From NCBI GenBank assembly GCA_963825305.1, contig CAWGTA010000003.1, positions 354,247 to 418,246 of the forward strand: 64,000 nt of DNA, given 5' to 3'. Both the position numbers and the translations under genes were made by a program. Positions 26,910-36,103 of the stretch are shown piece after piece (positions within the stretch are counted from its first letter, which is position 1; the number at the start of each line of letters is the position of its first letter). The stretch is from PSRJ01 sp963825305 (GTDB taxonomy: Bacteria > Acidobacteriota > Terriglobia > Bryobacterales > Bryobacteraceae). The notes under the pieces are model-generated. The model did not search any database, was not told the DNA's origin, and saw nothing but the letters and a program-made list of their open reading frames with translations.

Positions 26910-28673
26910 TTAATCGGAGCGAGTATATCCGAAGATACCTTCCGACGTCAATGGCTTTGTGACTTTTGTTGCATTGGTTTCGCTGCAGCCAGGCACGGCT
27001 GTCCGCTTCCCTCGCGCAAAGTTACGACGTGGTCTGCGGCGATCTTGGTCCAGGCATCGCAGCCGCCGGCGGGCCAACGAACGTTGATACCAGTCTATGA
27101 CGACTGTTGATTTACCCAGCCCAAAGTGGACTCTGGGATCGTTGGCCGCCAAGAAGCTTCCGTCGCCTCTTACCCAACGCTGGACTGAGGTGCCGTCCTT
27201 CCGAATCAGCTCAACCACGCTTCCATACCCGGAACGGTTGGATCGGACTCCCTCCAGCCGGATCAGAATCCAGTGTCCGCGTTCCGGCACCGTGTTCAGC
27301 AGCAACTGCGCCGGACCATTGTTGTTGGTGACCATAACATCGATTCCGCCATCGTTGTTCACATCGCCGAACACCGCCGCCCGGCTGACCTCTGGTCGCT
27401 CAAAGGCAGGGCCGGCTTGCGACGTGACATCCTCGAAGCCTTTCCCCTTACCCAAATTGCGCAGCAGTAAATTCTTCTGCAGATAAGGAAACCGGTCGCC
27501 TTGCTGTCCCGGCATGGCGAGAACCGCTCCATTGGCGCTGAACAAGTCCAACAGTCCGCGATTCTCCATATCCAGCAAACCGACGCCGAAGCCGGTATAG
27601 GGTAGCGAAACGTGAGTTAGCCCGGTCTGCACGCTGGAGTCAGCGTAATCGCCGCGCGGCTGCCGCTGGAACAGGGTGAATCCTTCATTGGGAAGATTGG
27701 TGACCACCACAGCCTCCCCGCCATCGCCGTACAGGTCGCCGGCCGCTACGCCCATTCCCGCCCTGGCACGACCGTCCGAAGCGTAGGCCAGTCCCTGCAT
27801 CAGGCCCGCTTCCCGGAATACCCGACCCTTTTGACTCGCCTCGTTCAGCCAAAGATGGTTGGCGGCGCCATCGTTGGCGACCACGAAACTCGGCCAGCCA
27901 TTCGAACCAAAATCACCCGTCAGAATGCCCAGTCCGGGTCCACGCGCAGCGTTCAGTCCAACGGCGGAAGTGACGTCTTCAAACCGGCCGTTGCCCAGGT
28001 TGCGAAAAAGCTGGGTGACGGTGCGGGGAAAGTTCTGCGGTCCGCAATAGTCTCGGCGGCCCTCCGGCGTGTAGCAGTTCCTGGGATAAAACTCCACATA
28101 GTGAACGACCGCAAGATCCAGCAAGCCGTCGCGATCGTAGTCAAGGAACGCCGCGCTGGTGGACCATCCGGATGACTCCACCCCGGCGGTCTTGGACACG
28201 TCGGTAAAAGTGCCGTTGCCGTTGTTGTGATAGAGAACGTTGCGGCCATAATTAGTCACGTACAGATCGATGTATCCGTCGTTGTCGTAGTCGCCGGCAG
28301 CCACGCCCATGCCAAAATCGGCGTGGCCGACGCCGGCTTCTTCGGTGACATCCGTAAAGGTGAGTTTGCCACTGGGGACCAGGTTGTTCCGGAACAGCCG
28401 ATTGCCGGGCTTCCAGCCTTCCGGCAGGGGGACCAGTGGCTTGCCTTGAGGAGTCATCGGGGCGCCCTGGACGAGATAGACATCCAGGTCCCCGTCATTG
28501 TCATAGTCGATCAGTGCGGCGCCGGATCCGGTAATCTCGGGCAAACGGAAATCTCCGGTCGCACCGGAAAACTGCCAGAAATCGAGCCCGGTCTGCTTGG
28601 CGACGTCTTCAAAAAGGGGAACAGGATGACGAGCGGATTTGCAAGAGACGAAGAGCGCAACCAGCAGAAGCAC
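26910..28673 (-). CDS. FG-GAP/ASPIC-UnbV lipoprotein-like protein (CRTAC1-like), 3' frameshift
   Basis: Starts at GTG 28673 (MLLLVALFVSCKSARH), a short lipoprotein-type leader with C11. Propeller motifs follow (DYDNDGDLDV, DYDNDGYIDL, DYDRDGLLDL, DVNNDGGIDV). An ASPIC/UnbV domain begins GVRSNRSGYGSVVELIR. After FGLGKSTVVID the frame turns into an Arg-rich tail. Another frame from ~27100 gives the normal family ending (GINVRWPAGGCDAWTKIAAD, HVVTLREG) and stops at 26948. A one-base indel near 27095-27105 is implied. It is divergent from the TPR lipoprotein gene at 28731, with only 57 bp between the starts. Confidence 0.82.
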   Translation of the reverse strand: MLLLVALFVSCKSARHPVPLFEDVAKQTGLDFWQFSGATGDFRLPEITGSGAALIDYDNDGDLDVYLVQGAPMTPQGKPLVPLPEGWKPGNRLFRNNLVPSGKLTFTDVTEEAGVGHADFGMGVAAGDYDNDGYIDLYVTNYGRNVLYHNNGNGTFTDVSKTAGVESSGWSTSAAFLDYDRDGLLDLAVVHYVEFYPRNCYTPEGRRDYCGPQNFPRTVTQLFRNLGNGRFEDVTSAVGLNAARGPGLGILTGDFGSNGWPSFVVANDGAANHLWLNEASQKGRVFREAGLMQGLAYASDGRARAGMGVAAGDLYGDGGEAVVVTNLPNEGFTLFQRQPRGDYADSSVQTGLTHVSLPYTGFGVGLLDMENRGLLDLFSANGAVLAMPGQQGDRFPYLQKNLLLRNLGKGKGFEDVTSQAGPAFERPEVSRAAVFGDVNNDGGIDVMVTNNNGPAQLLLNTVPERGHWILIRLEGVRSNRSGYGSVVELIRKDGTSVQRWVRGDGSFLAANDPRVHFGLGKSTVVIDWYQRSLARRRLRCLDQDRRRPRRNFARGKRTAVPGCSETNATKVTKPLTSEGIFGYTRSD

Positions 28674-28730
28674 TGCGCCCCAATTTCACCAGATCAGCAT
28701 GGCACAGCTCATGATATGCTGTCAACATTG

Positions 28731-30140
28731 ATGAAACGGGGTGCGGCGTTTACGGTCTCAATAGTGGCCGCGCTGCTGGCATGGTCCTGCGCTCGTCCCA
28801 TACCACCCGTTCCTACTGTGTCGGTGGAAGGTGTCGACCCCGAAGTACGCGACGTCATCCTGACGGCTCGTCAGCAAGCTTTGGCGCAACCCACCAGCGG
28901 CCAAGCCTCGGGGCGTCTGGGCATGGTGCTGAACGCGCACTTGCTCTATCAGCCTGCCATACTCTCCTATGAGCGGGCGATCCACCTGGAGCCGAAGGAG
29001 TTCGCGTGGCGATACTACCTGGCGGTGGTGCTTCAGCAAACGTCACAACCGAACAAGGCGCTGGACGCCTTGTCGGGCGCGCTGCGCATCCGTTCGGATT
29101 ACGCTCCCGCGATTTCGAAACGAGGGGATTTGCTCTTCCAGTCGGGGCGTATCGCGGAGAGCGCCGCCGCCTATGAGTCACTCCTGGCGCAGAATCCCTC
29201 TTCAGCGGAAGCCCTCTACGGCCTGGCGCGGGCGAAGTACGCGCAGGAGGACGTGTCCGGCGCCTTGGATCTCTACCGCCGCGCTTGTGATGCCTATCCC
29301 ACGTTCGGAGCCGCCTACTATGGATTAGCCGTGGCGGAACGGAAACTGGGGCAAGAAGCCGAATCAGCCAAGAACTTCGACCTGGCCAAGCGCTACACCG
29401 ACAGCCGTCCTCCCGCCGCGGACCCGGTGCTAAGCCAGATGGCGGCGCTGTCCACGGGCGTCTTTCGTCGCCTACAGGAGTCCGACCAGTTAGCCAAGCA
29501 GGGAAACATGGAAGAGGCGGCGCGGCTGAATGAAGAAACACTGGCACGCGATCCGCAGAACCTCTCCTCTGCGCTAAACCTTCTATACCTGGCGCGGTTC
29601 CTAAACCGGTCCGACGATCAGGTAAGAGCGCTCTATGATAGAGCCAAGCAAATCAACCCCCAAATCCCACTCCTATACACCTACTACGGCGTCGCGATGG
29701 TACGCCGGGGCAAGTTCGACATAGCATCGACTGCGTTGCGAAAAGCGATCGAACTGAGACCCGGCGATGCCGAGCCTCACAAATGGCTGGGCGAGATTCT
29801 GGAACGGCAAAATCAGCTCCCCGAGGCCATGGAGAACTATCAACTTGCGTTGGCCGCGGAACCTTCCGATCATGCACTCCAAATGAAGGTGTGGTGGATT
29901 TTGATCACCAGCGGCCGCGGTCGGGAAGCCATCCCAGAGCTGCAAGCGGCCCTCCCGCTCGAAGACCCGTATACGTCCATGCGTATGGTCCTGCTGGGCG
30001 AAGCCTATCGCACCACGGGCGAATTCGGCAAATCGCGCCAGTATCTGGAGCAGGCTCGGAGCAGGGTGCGGAACGAGGGCAGGCCTGAACTGCTGGCGCA
30101 AATCGAGCAGGAACTGAACGATCCGGCGTTGCGCCGTTGA
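28731..30140 (+). CDS. TPR lipoprotein
   Basis: The frame is open far upstream, but that part is antisense to the CRTAC1 gene. I start at ATG 28731 (MKRGAAFTVSIVAALLAWSC), which gives a lipoprotein signal peptide with Cys20; ATG 28716 is the alternative. The mature protein (~450 residues) is nearly all TPR-like repeats (YERAIHLEPKEFAWRYYLAV, LALAAEPSDHALQMKVWW). It probably anchors in a membrane and binds partner proteins. The divergent CRTAC1 neighbour echoes the TPR-CRTAC1 pairing at 9673-12182. Confidence 0.83.
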   Translation: MKRGAAFTVSIVAALLAWSCARPIPPVPTVSVEGVDPEVRDVILTARQQALAQPTSGQASGRLGMVLNAHLLYQPAILSYERAIHLEPKEFAWRYYLAVVLQQTSQPNKALDALSGALRIRSDYAPAISKRGDLLFQSGRIAESAAAYESLLAQNPSSAEALYGLARAKYAQEDVSGALDLYRRACDAYPTFGAAYYGLAVAERKLGQEAESAKNFDLAKRYTDSRPPAADPVLSQMAALSTGVFRRLQESDQLAKQGNMEEAARLNEETLARDPQNLSSALNLLYLARFLNRSDDQVRALYDRAKQINPQIPLLYTYYGVAMVRRGKFDIASTALRKAIELRPGDAEPHKWLGEILERQNQLPEAMENYQLALAAEPSDHALQMKVWWILITSGRGREAIPELQAALPLEDPYTSMRMVLLGEAYRTTGEFGKSRQYLEQARSRVRNEGRPELLAQIEQELNDPALRR

Positions 30141-30361
30141 GCCCGCTCGCGGGGCGGCCAAGCATGCACTTACTCTACGGGGGGGTTGCCGTGCTGGCTA
30201 GCCGTTTCACTACTCTTCGAGGCGGCCTGTTCGCGGCAGGTCGACGAAGATGTACTAACGCAGCATCGAAACTTAGGCAAAGCATTCTAGGAGAACCCCA
30301 TTACTAAGCAGCAAGCCGTGCGCGAGTTTCGACAGGCGCCGCAGCTAGCTCCAGGCTCGCT

Positions 30362-30536
30362 CGCGAGAAGCTGAACTATGCTCTGGCGCTGATGGGGGCC
30401 GGCCGCGAAGAAGAAGCGGCGGGGCGTTTCCAAGAGGTGCAAACGGGCGATTCGACAGTCCGAAGGAATGATCGCGCGGGCACCCGAGGAACCAATCGGG
30501 CACTATCAGTTAGGCGAAAGCCGCCACGGGCAATAA
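30362..30536 (+). pseudogene. TPR gene remnant in the 30141-30768 gap
   Basis: One frame gives REKLNYALALMGAGREEEAA followed by GRFQEVQTGD. A second frame from ATG 30468 gives MIARAPEEPIGHYQLGES and ends at TAA 30534. Both match the kind of TPR protein that usually accompanies CRTAC1 genes, but with internal loss and a frameshift. The remainder of the 628-bp gap holds nothing I recognise, apart from the likely promoter of the receptor gene at 30769. Confidence 0.55.
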
Positions 30537-30768
30537 AAGACTGGACTGTCTGGCGATACGGAAATACCTGATTGTGCCTGCAGGAACCTGTCCTCCAAAT
30601 CGGCTGTGTTTTCCGGGCAACGTAAGATAGTGTCCGCCATGGCCTTCTGCACAGGTCAAGGCACTCCGTCTATAAATGGACCTGGTTCTAGTACTCTGGA
30701 GGGTTTTGTTTGGCTGGGTCCCTGCGCCGGTTACATGATTCGCTTTATGATGACGAGAGGGGTAACAC

Positions 30769-33700
30769 GTGCTTCGCTTAGGGATTCTCTTCTGTTGCTT
30801 GATACCGCTCTGGGGCCAGGTTACTACCGGGTCTATCTCTGGCTATGTGCTGGATCCGGCGGAACGGCCAATTCCGAATGCTAAAGTCGTGATCACCGAT
30901 GTCGGCCGGTCCGTTGTGCATAGTGCGGTCACCGACATGGCCGGATTCTACCGCATCGAGGACCTTCCGCCCGCCCTATATCGACCAACGGGTACCGCGC
31001 CCGGCTTCCGGTTGAGCACCGCACGCGATCTTCAGCTCGAGGTCAACACCCAAACCCGCGTCGATTTCCATCTAGCCATCGCCGGCCAGGGGGAATCGGT
31101 CACCGTCATAGCGACGGAATCCATTGTGCCAACGGAAACCTCCGATCTCGGAATGGTCATTGACCAGGACCGCATTAGCAGCCTGCCCCTGAATGAACGC
31201 GACTTTCTCCAGCTTGCGCTGCTCACGCCCGGCGTTGCACCGCCCGTCGAAGGGTCCGAATTGTCCAGCCGGGGCGCTTTCGCGATGCATGCCAACGGTG
31301 CGCGCGAAGAGTTCAACAATTTTCTGCTGGACGGAGTGGACAACAATGATCAGGACACCAATCGCTACGTCCTCCAGCCCTCCGTCGATTCCATTCAGGA
31401 ATTCAAAATCGCCACCAACAGTTACAGCGCCGAGTACGGCAGAAATGCCGGCGCCCAAGTGAATGTAATTACGCGTAGCGGCAGCAACCAGCTGCACGGA
31501 TTCGCCTACGAATACCTCCGGAACCGCGTGTTCGATGCCACCAATGCGTTCGATCAGGGTGAGAAGGCGAAGCTGATCCGCAATCAATTCGGGGCCGGTC
31601 TCGGCGGTCCGGTCGTCAAAGACCGAACCTTCTTTTTCGTAACTGTCGATGCCCTTCGCGGCAGACAGGGGTTCACCCAGCTGGGCACGGTCCCCACCTT
31701 GGCCGAGCGCCAGGGCGACTTCTCCGGGCTCGGCGGCCCCGTCATTGACCCGTTTACCGGCCAACCCTTCGCCAACAATCAAATCCCCGACAAACGCATT
31801 TCGCCGCTCGCCGCAAAAGTCTTGGCCTTGTTTCCCCTGCCCAACGAGCCCGGCGTCTCCGGAAATTTCTTCGGTCAGCCCGTAGAACAGGATTCCAACA
31901 CCCAGTTCATTGCTCGCCTCGATCATCATTTCCATTCGAACGGGGAACTCTCGCTGCGATACGGGTACGGCCAGAAAGACTTGTTCGAACCGTTCACGCA
32001 GAACTCCACCGAGCTGCCCGGGTTCGGCGATTATGTCCACGACAAAGGACATAACGCCATGATCAATTACGTGCGCAACTTCGGAGCGACTACCATTAAC
32101 TCGTTTACGCTGGGCATGAATCGCGCGCCCCGGCAAATCTACCAACAGAATTACCAAACCGACGTCAACAAACTCTGGGGCGTGAATTACCTGCCCACCA
32201 ACCCGCGCGATTTTGGATATCCATCCTTCAGCATCGCGGGCTTTTCTCCGGTTGGCGACGTCACCGAGATTCCCATCGACCGGGCGGAAACCACCTATCA
32301 GATCACTGATACGGTCTCCATGGTTCGCGGCGCCCACGGATTGAAGTTCGGTGTGGATGTCCGCAAGATCCAGCAGAACGGCATTCTCGACCTCCTATCG
32401 CGCGGATCCATTTCGTTTTCCGGAGCCCTGTCGGGATTTGGTATCACAGATCTTTTCCTGGGTTTTCCAACGTTCGCTTTGCAATCCCAATCCAACAATC
32501 CGCAGACGCAGCGGACGACTTCCTACAACCTCTTCATGCAGGACGATTGGAAAGTAAGCCGCAAATTGACGCTCAACCTCGGCCTGCGCTACGAATACAA
32601 CACTCCTCCAACCGATCCTACCAACCGCATGTCGGCGCTGAATCTGGCTACCGGCCAGATTACCCAGGTTGGTACCAAGGGGGTCTCCCGCTCGGGGATC
32701 CAGTCCGACTGGAACAACTTCGGACCGCGCTTCGGATTCGCCTATGCGCTCTCTCCGAAGACCGTGGTGCGCGGCGGGTATGGCATCTTCTATGATGCGG
32801 GCATGTTGACCGTGAATTCCTCCATGTACTTTAATCCGCCATATTTCAATATCTACGTCTTCTTCCCCAGCGCTACATCGTTGCTTACGCTCGCCAATCC
32901 GTTCCCCCTGAGCAGCGGTTTTGTTCCGCCGCCTTCGTTGAGCATGATGAGCCCGGATTTGACCACCTCCTACATTCAGTCCTGGAACCTGAATCTGCAG
33001 CACGAACTCAGCGCAATCGGTACAGTCAGCGTGGCGTACGCCGGATCCAAGGGGACTAAACTGATTCGGTCGCTCGACCTCAACCAGCCTTACCCCGGAC
33101 CTGGGCCCGTTAACTCCCGCAGCCCCTACCCGGCGCTCAGCAACATCTTCTACACGGAGAGCGGCGGCGATTCCGAATATCAGTCGCTGCAAATCTCCTT
33201 CGATCGGCGGCTGGCACGCGGTTTGAGTGTCCTGGCCGTTTATACTTTTTCAAAGTCCATGGACGATACCTCCGCATTCCTCCCGACCACCGGAGACCGC
33301 AACTTCCCCCAGAACAGCCACAACTACCACGCCGAGCACGCCCTCTCCAGCTTCGATATGCCAAACCGAGCCGTGGTGGCCGCTGTCTATTCGCTGCCGT
33401 TCAAGAGTGCCGCTCTCCGCAATCTGCAGACTGCGTTCATCCTCACGGCGCAATCCGGCCAGCCATTCACGCCCATTCTTGAGTTCGATAACAGCAACAC
33501 CGGCAACACGGGTGGCAACTTCGGTAACGATCGTCCCAACGTCGTCGGCAATCCGGTCCTGGGCAATCCGACCGCCAACATGTGGTTTAATACTGCCGCA
33601 TTCGCCATTCCCCCTCAATATACCTTCGGCAATGCGGGCCGAAACATCCTGCGCGGCCCCGGCCTGGCAACGTTCGATGTTTCGCTCTCCCGCAAATTTG

Positions 33701-33870
33701 CGATTACGGAGCGTGCGTCGCTGCAGGCCCAGGCACAGGCTTTCAATCTGTTTAATCGTGAGAACCTCGACTTGCCGGATAATTTCGCCGATCAGCCCAA
33801 CACGTTTGGAAAGATCTTCTCCGCCAAAGCGCCCCGCCAGGTGCAACTGGCACTCCGCTTCAGCTTTTAA
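30769..33870 (+). CDS. Oar-like TonB-dependent outer-membrane receptor
   Basis: 1,033 residues from GTG 30769, with GAGAGGGG upstream. Signal peptide (LRLGILFCCLIPLWGQ), carboxypeptidase-regulatory-like domain at about 20-105 (GSISGYVLDPAERPIPNAKV), plug at about 110-235 (AREEFNNFLLDGVDNNDQDT, SAEYGRNAGAQVNVITRSGS), then a long beta-barrel ending in RQVQLALRFSF. The C-terminal Phe fits BAM-dependent assembly. No TonB box is evident. This class is expanded in Acidobacteriota and is thought to take up large substrates such as polysaccharides or peptides; the substrate here is unknown. The gene is intact, unlike its relative at 22979. Confidence 0.87.
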   Translation: MLRLGILFCCLIPLWGQVTTGSISGYVLDPAERPIPNAKVVITDVGRSVVHSAVTDMAGFYRIEDLPPALYRPTGTAPGFRLSTARDLQLEVNTQTRVDFHLAIAGQGESVTVIATESIVPTETSDLGMVIDQDRISSLPLNERDFLQLALLTPGVAPPVEGSELSSRGAFAMHANGAREEFNNFLLDGVDNNDQDTNRYVLQPSVDSIQEFKIATNSYSAEYGRNAGAQVNVITRSGSNQLHGFAYEYLRNRVFDATNAFDQGEKAKLIRNQFGAGLGGPVVKDRTFFFVTVDALRGRQGFTQLGTVPTLAERQGDFSGLGGPVIDPFTGQPFANNQIPDKRISPLAAKVLALFPLPNEPGVSGNFFGQPVEQDSNTQFIARLDHHFHSNGELSLRYGYGQKDLFEPFTQNSTELPGFGDYVHDKGHNAMINYVRNFGATTINSFTLGMNRAPRQIYQQNYQTDVNKLWGVNYLPTNPRDFGYPSFSIAGFSPVGDVTEIPIDRAETTYQITDTVSMVRGAHGLKFGVDVRKIQQNGILDLLSRGSISFSGALSGFGITDLFLGFPTFALQSQSNNPQTQRTTSYNLFMQDDWKVSRKLTLNLGLRYEYNTPPTDPTNRMSALNLATGQITQVGTKGVSRSGIQSDWNNFGPRFGFAYALSPKTVVRGGYGIFYDAGMLTVNSSMYFNPPYFNIYVFFPSATSLLTLANPFPLSSGFVPPPSLSMMSPDLTTSYIQSWNLNLQHELSAIGTVSVAYAGSKGTKLIRSLDLNQPYPGPGPVNSRSPYPALSNIFYTESGGDSEYQSLQISFDRRLARGLSVLAVYTFSKSMDDTSAFLPTTGDRNFPQNSHNYHAEHALSSFDMPNRAVVAAVYSLPFKSAALRNLQTAFILTAQSGQPFTPILEFDNSNTGNTGGNFGNDRPNVVGNPVLGNPTANMWFNTAAFAIPPQYTFGNAGRNILRGPGLATFDVSLSRKFAITERASLQAQAQAFNLFNRENLDLPDNFADQPNTFGKIFSAKAPRQVQLALRFSF

Positions 33871-33950
33871 GATTTGCGTTGCGCATGAGATTCTGCGCCG
33901 GCACTCCTGTCGGCGCTTGGGGGTCGAGATGATTCTCGGTCCCCGAAGCC

Positions 33951-34351
33951 ATGACCAAACACACCTTCGTCGTTTTCCTATCCTCAGCCGCAGCCGTTGC
34001 GCCGCCTCCGCAGGCAGCACGCCCGAGGCCGCCTCTTGTTCAACAACAATTGTGCGAGCTACCATAAGAATTTGATGTCCAGTGCCGATCAAAACGCACT
34101 CCGCGAGAACCATGCTCCCGACACAGGATGACGCCGCAAGCGATTTACGCCGCCGTTACTACCGGTGCGATGGTGCAGCAAGGCAGCAAATTGACCAACG
34201 GCGAGAAGCGCATCCTGGCGGAGTTTTTCGGCGATCGCAAAGTGCGTTGTTGTGGACAGACGGCGCCAAGGCCGGACCGGTTGGCTCCGGCTACATCGGC
34301 ACGGGGACCGGCATGCCCGGCAACGTGCTGCTGGCTTTCTCAGCGGAGTAA
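33951..34351 (+). pseudogene. Decayed cytochrome-PQQ dehydrogenase gene
   Basis: ATG 33951 opens a signal-peptide-like stretch (MTKHTFVVFLSSAAAVA). A shifted frame then reads LFNNNCASYHKNLMSSADQN. The heme site should be CASCH but has Tyr for the second Cys. Another frame continues the cytochrome domain (MTPQAIYAAVTTGAMVQQ, GEKRILAEFFGDRK). After a large internal deletion the sequence jumps to the family C-terminus (GTGMPGNVLLAFSAE), nearly identical to the end of the intact PQQ protein at 38985 (NGMPGNVLLAFTAQ). So only the two ends of a ~2-kb gene survive. Confidence 0.72.
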
Positions 34352-34398
34352 ACCAGAGCCCGCTGGCAAACGGGGCCCGTTCAGTATAGATTGGTCCG

Positions 34399-36069
34399 AT
34401 GCGGATAAGATCCCTGTTTCCGATCGCCGCCACCTTCGCAGTGCTGCTCTCCTACGCGGGTTTGCATGGGCAGACTGAGGCCGGTGTCGCATTGAGCGGA
34501 CTCGTTCACTCGTCCGAAGAAGGTCCGATGGAAGGCGTGGCGGTCAGCGCCCAAATGACAGGCTCAACCATCACCACCACCGTGATGAGCGACGCCTCCG
34601 GCCGGTACCGCTTCCCGCAAGACCGCCTGGCCCCCGGCCAATATCTGTTGCGCATTCGCGCGGTCGGATACGAACTGGAAGATCCCGGTCCGCTCAATGT
34701 CTCGAAACATCAAGCCATCACAGAAGACCTGAACCTCCGCAGGGCAAAAAACCTGGCCTCCCAATTGACCAATGCGGAGTGGCTGATGAGCATGCCGGGC
34801 ACTGACGACCAGAAGGCTTCGCTGCTCAACTGCATCCAGTGCCACACGCTGCAGTTTATTGTGCGGTCCCATCACGATGCGGGACAGTTTCTGAAGGTGG
34901 TCGAGCGCATGGGCACCTACGCCAATCAGGCGTTCCCGCTGCATCCGCAAAAGCGCGCGGCCGAGCGCTTGCTGGAATTGCATGGCGAAGCGCGCGAGCG
35001 TGCCCGCCGCCAGCAGGCCGAATTCCTGAGCACCATCAACCTGAGTTCCGGTTCTACTTGGTCCTATCCTCTTCGCACGCTGCCGCGCCCCACAGGCCGG
35101 GGCACCCGGGTCATCATTACGGAGTACGATCTTCCCCGCCCTACCATTGAGCCGCACGATGCCATTGTCGATTCGCAGGGCATGGTGTGGTATTCGAATT
35201 TTGGCGAACAGACTCTCGGAAAACTCGACCCGCGAACCGGCGAAGTGAAGGAGTACGCGGTGCCGGAATTGAAACCGGGCGCGCCCGTGGGAGCGCTCAG
35301 CTTGCGTTTCGACGCCGACGAAAACCTGTGGCTTGGAATGATGTTCCAGGGTGGGATCGCCAAATTCGACCGCGAGACCGAGAAGTTTCAGACTTGGAGT
35401 GTACCGCCGGATTTCAACAAAGACATGACCCAGGTCAACATGGCGAGCCCGCAGCGCAGCACGGTGGACGGCAAAGTATGGACGCAGAACAACGGCTTCG
35501 CGGTAGTGCATCGCGTGGATCTGGCATCCGGCAAGTTCGAGACCTTTGAGCCATTCAAGGGCTCTAAGGAAGGCGAGACCCACAACATCTACGACGTTAT
35601 TCCCGATTCGCACAACAATGCGTACTTCACGGATTTCGCCCGGGAGCACATTGGCCGGATCGATGCCAGGACCGGAAAGATCACGCTCTATCCGACCCCC
35701 ACTCCGCACTCGGCGCCCCGGCGCGGGCAGATGGACGCCCAGGACCGCCTGTGGTTCGGCGAGTATCGCGGGAACCATATCGGCCTGTTCGATACCAAGA
35801 CGGAGAAGTTCCGCGAGTGGGAAGCACCCAGCCCGTGGTCGGCGCCCTACGACGTTGCCTTGGACAAGGACGGAGACGCGTGGACCGGGTCGATGACCAA
35901 CGATCGGGTCTTACGTCTGGATCCCAAGACCGGCCGGATCACGGAATATCTACTGCCGCGCTCGACGAACATCCGGCGCGTGTTTGTCGACAACTCGAGC
36001 GCGCGGCCCTCGTTCTGGGTGGGCAACAACCACGGCGCTTCGATCGTGAAACTGGAGCCGCTGGACTAG
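34399..36069 (+). CDS. Vgb-like propeller protein with heme-c site and CNA/CarboxypepD-reg domain
   Basis: 556 residues: signal peptide (LFPIAATFAVLLSYAGLHG), a carboxypeptidase-regulatory-like domain at about 30-115 (ALSGLVHSSEEGPMEGVAVS), and a single heme motif CIQCH near residue 148. The C-terminal half (about 230-550) is a streptogramin-lyase/Vgb-like six-bladed propeller (PHDAIVDSQGMVWYSNFGEQ, GRIDARTGKITLYPTPTP, WVGNNHGASIVKLEP). True Vgb inactivates type B streptogramins. Here the fused heme domain and export signal argue for a periplasmic redox or binding role, so resistance should not be assumed. It follows the PQQ-dehydrogenase remnant. Confidence 0.8.
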   Translation: MRIRSLFPIAATFAVLLSYAGLHGQTEAGVALSGLVHSSEEGPMEGVAVSAQMTGSTITTTVMSDASGRYRFPQDRLAPGQYLLRIRAVGYELEDPGPLNVSKHQAITEDLNLRRAKNLASQLTNAEWLMSMPGTDDQKASLLNCIQCHTLQFIVRSHHDAGQFLKVVERMGTYANQAFPLHPQKRAAERLLELHGEARERARRQQAEFLSTINLSSGSTWSYPLRTLPRPTGRGTRVIITEYDLPRPTIEPHDAIVDSQGMVWYSNFGEQTLGKLDPRTGEVKEYAVPELKPGAPVGALSLRFDADENLWLGMMFQGGIAKFDRETEKFQTWSVPPDFNKDMTQVNMASPQRSTVDGKVWTQNNGFAVVHRVDLASGKFETFEPFKGSKEGETHNIYDVIPDSHNNAYFTDFAREHIGRIDARTGKITLYPTPTPHSAPRRGQMDAQDRLWFGEYRGNHIGLFDTKTEKFREWEAPSPWSAPYDVALDKDGDAWTGSMTNDRVLRLDPKTGRITEYLLPRSTNIRRVFVDNSSARPSFWVGNNHGASIVKLEPLD

Positions 36070-36094
36070 CGGGGCGGGCCCATGCCCTGCCCCG
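36070..36094. terminator. Hairpin between convergent genes
   Basis: CGGGGCGGG pairs with CCCTGCCCCG (one bulged T) around CCCATG, starting at the stop of the Vgb-like gene and 10 bp from the end of the convergent small-protein gene. There is no T-run, so it may be a terminator or a short REP-like unit. Confidence 0.45.
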
Positions 36095-36103
36095 ACCCAT
36101 GCG

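Noticed and set aside
28227..28730. 5' extension of the TPR lipoprotein gene
   Set aside because: The extra 168 codons are antisense to the CRTAC1 gene; the lipoprotein signal at 28731 gives a natural start.
31072..32337. 421-codon minus-strand frame
   Set aside because: Antisense shadow of the Oar-like receptor, whose domains are continuous on the plus strand.
34564..35778. 404-codon minus-strand frame
   Set aside because: Antisense to the Vgb-like gene, whose propeller and heme motifs are clear.
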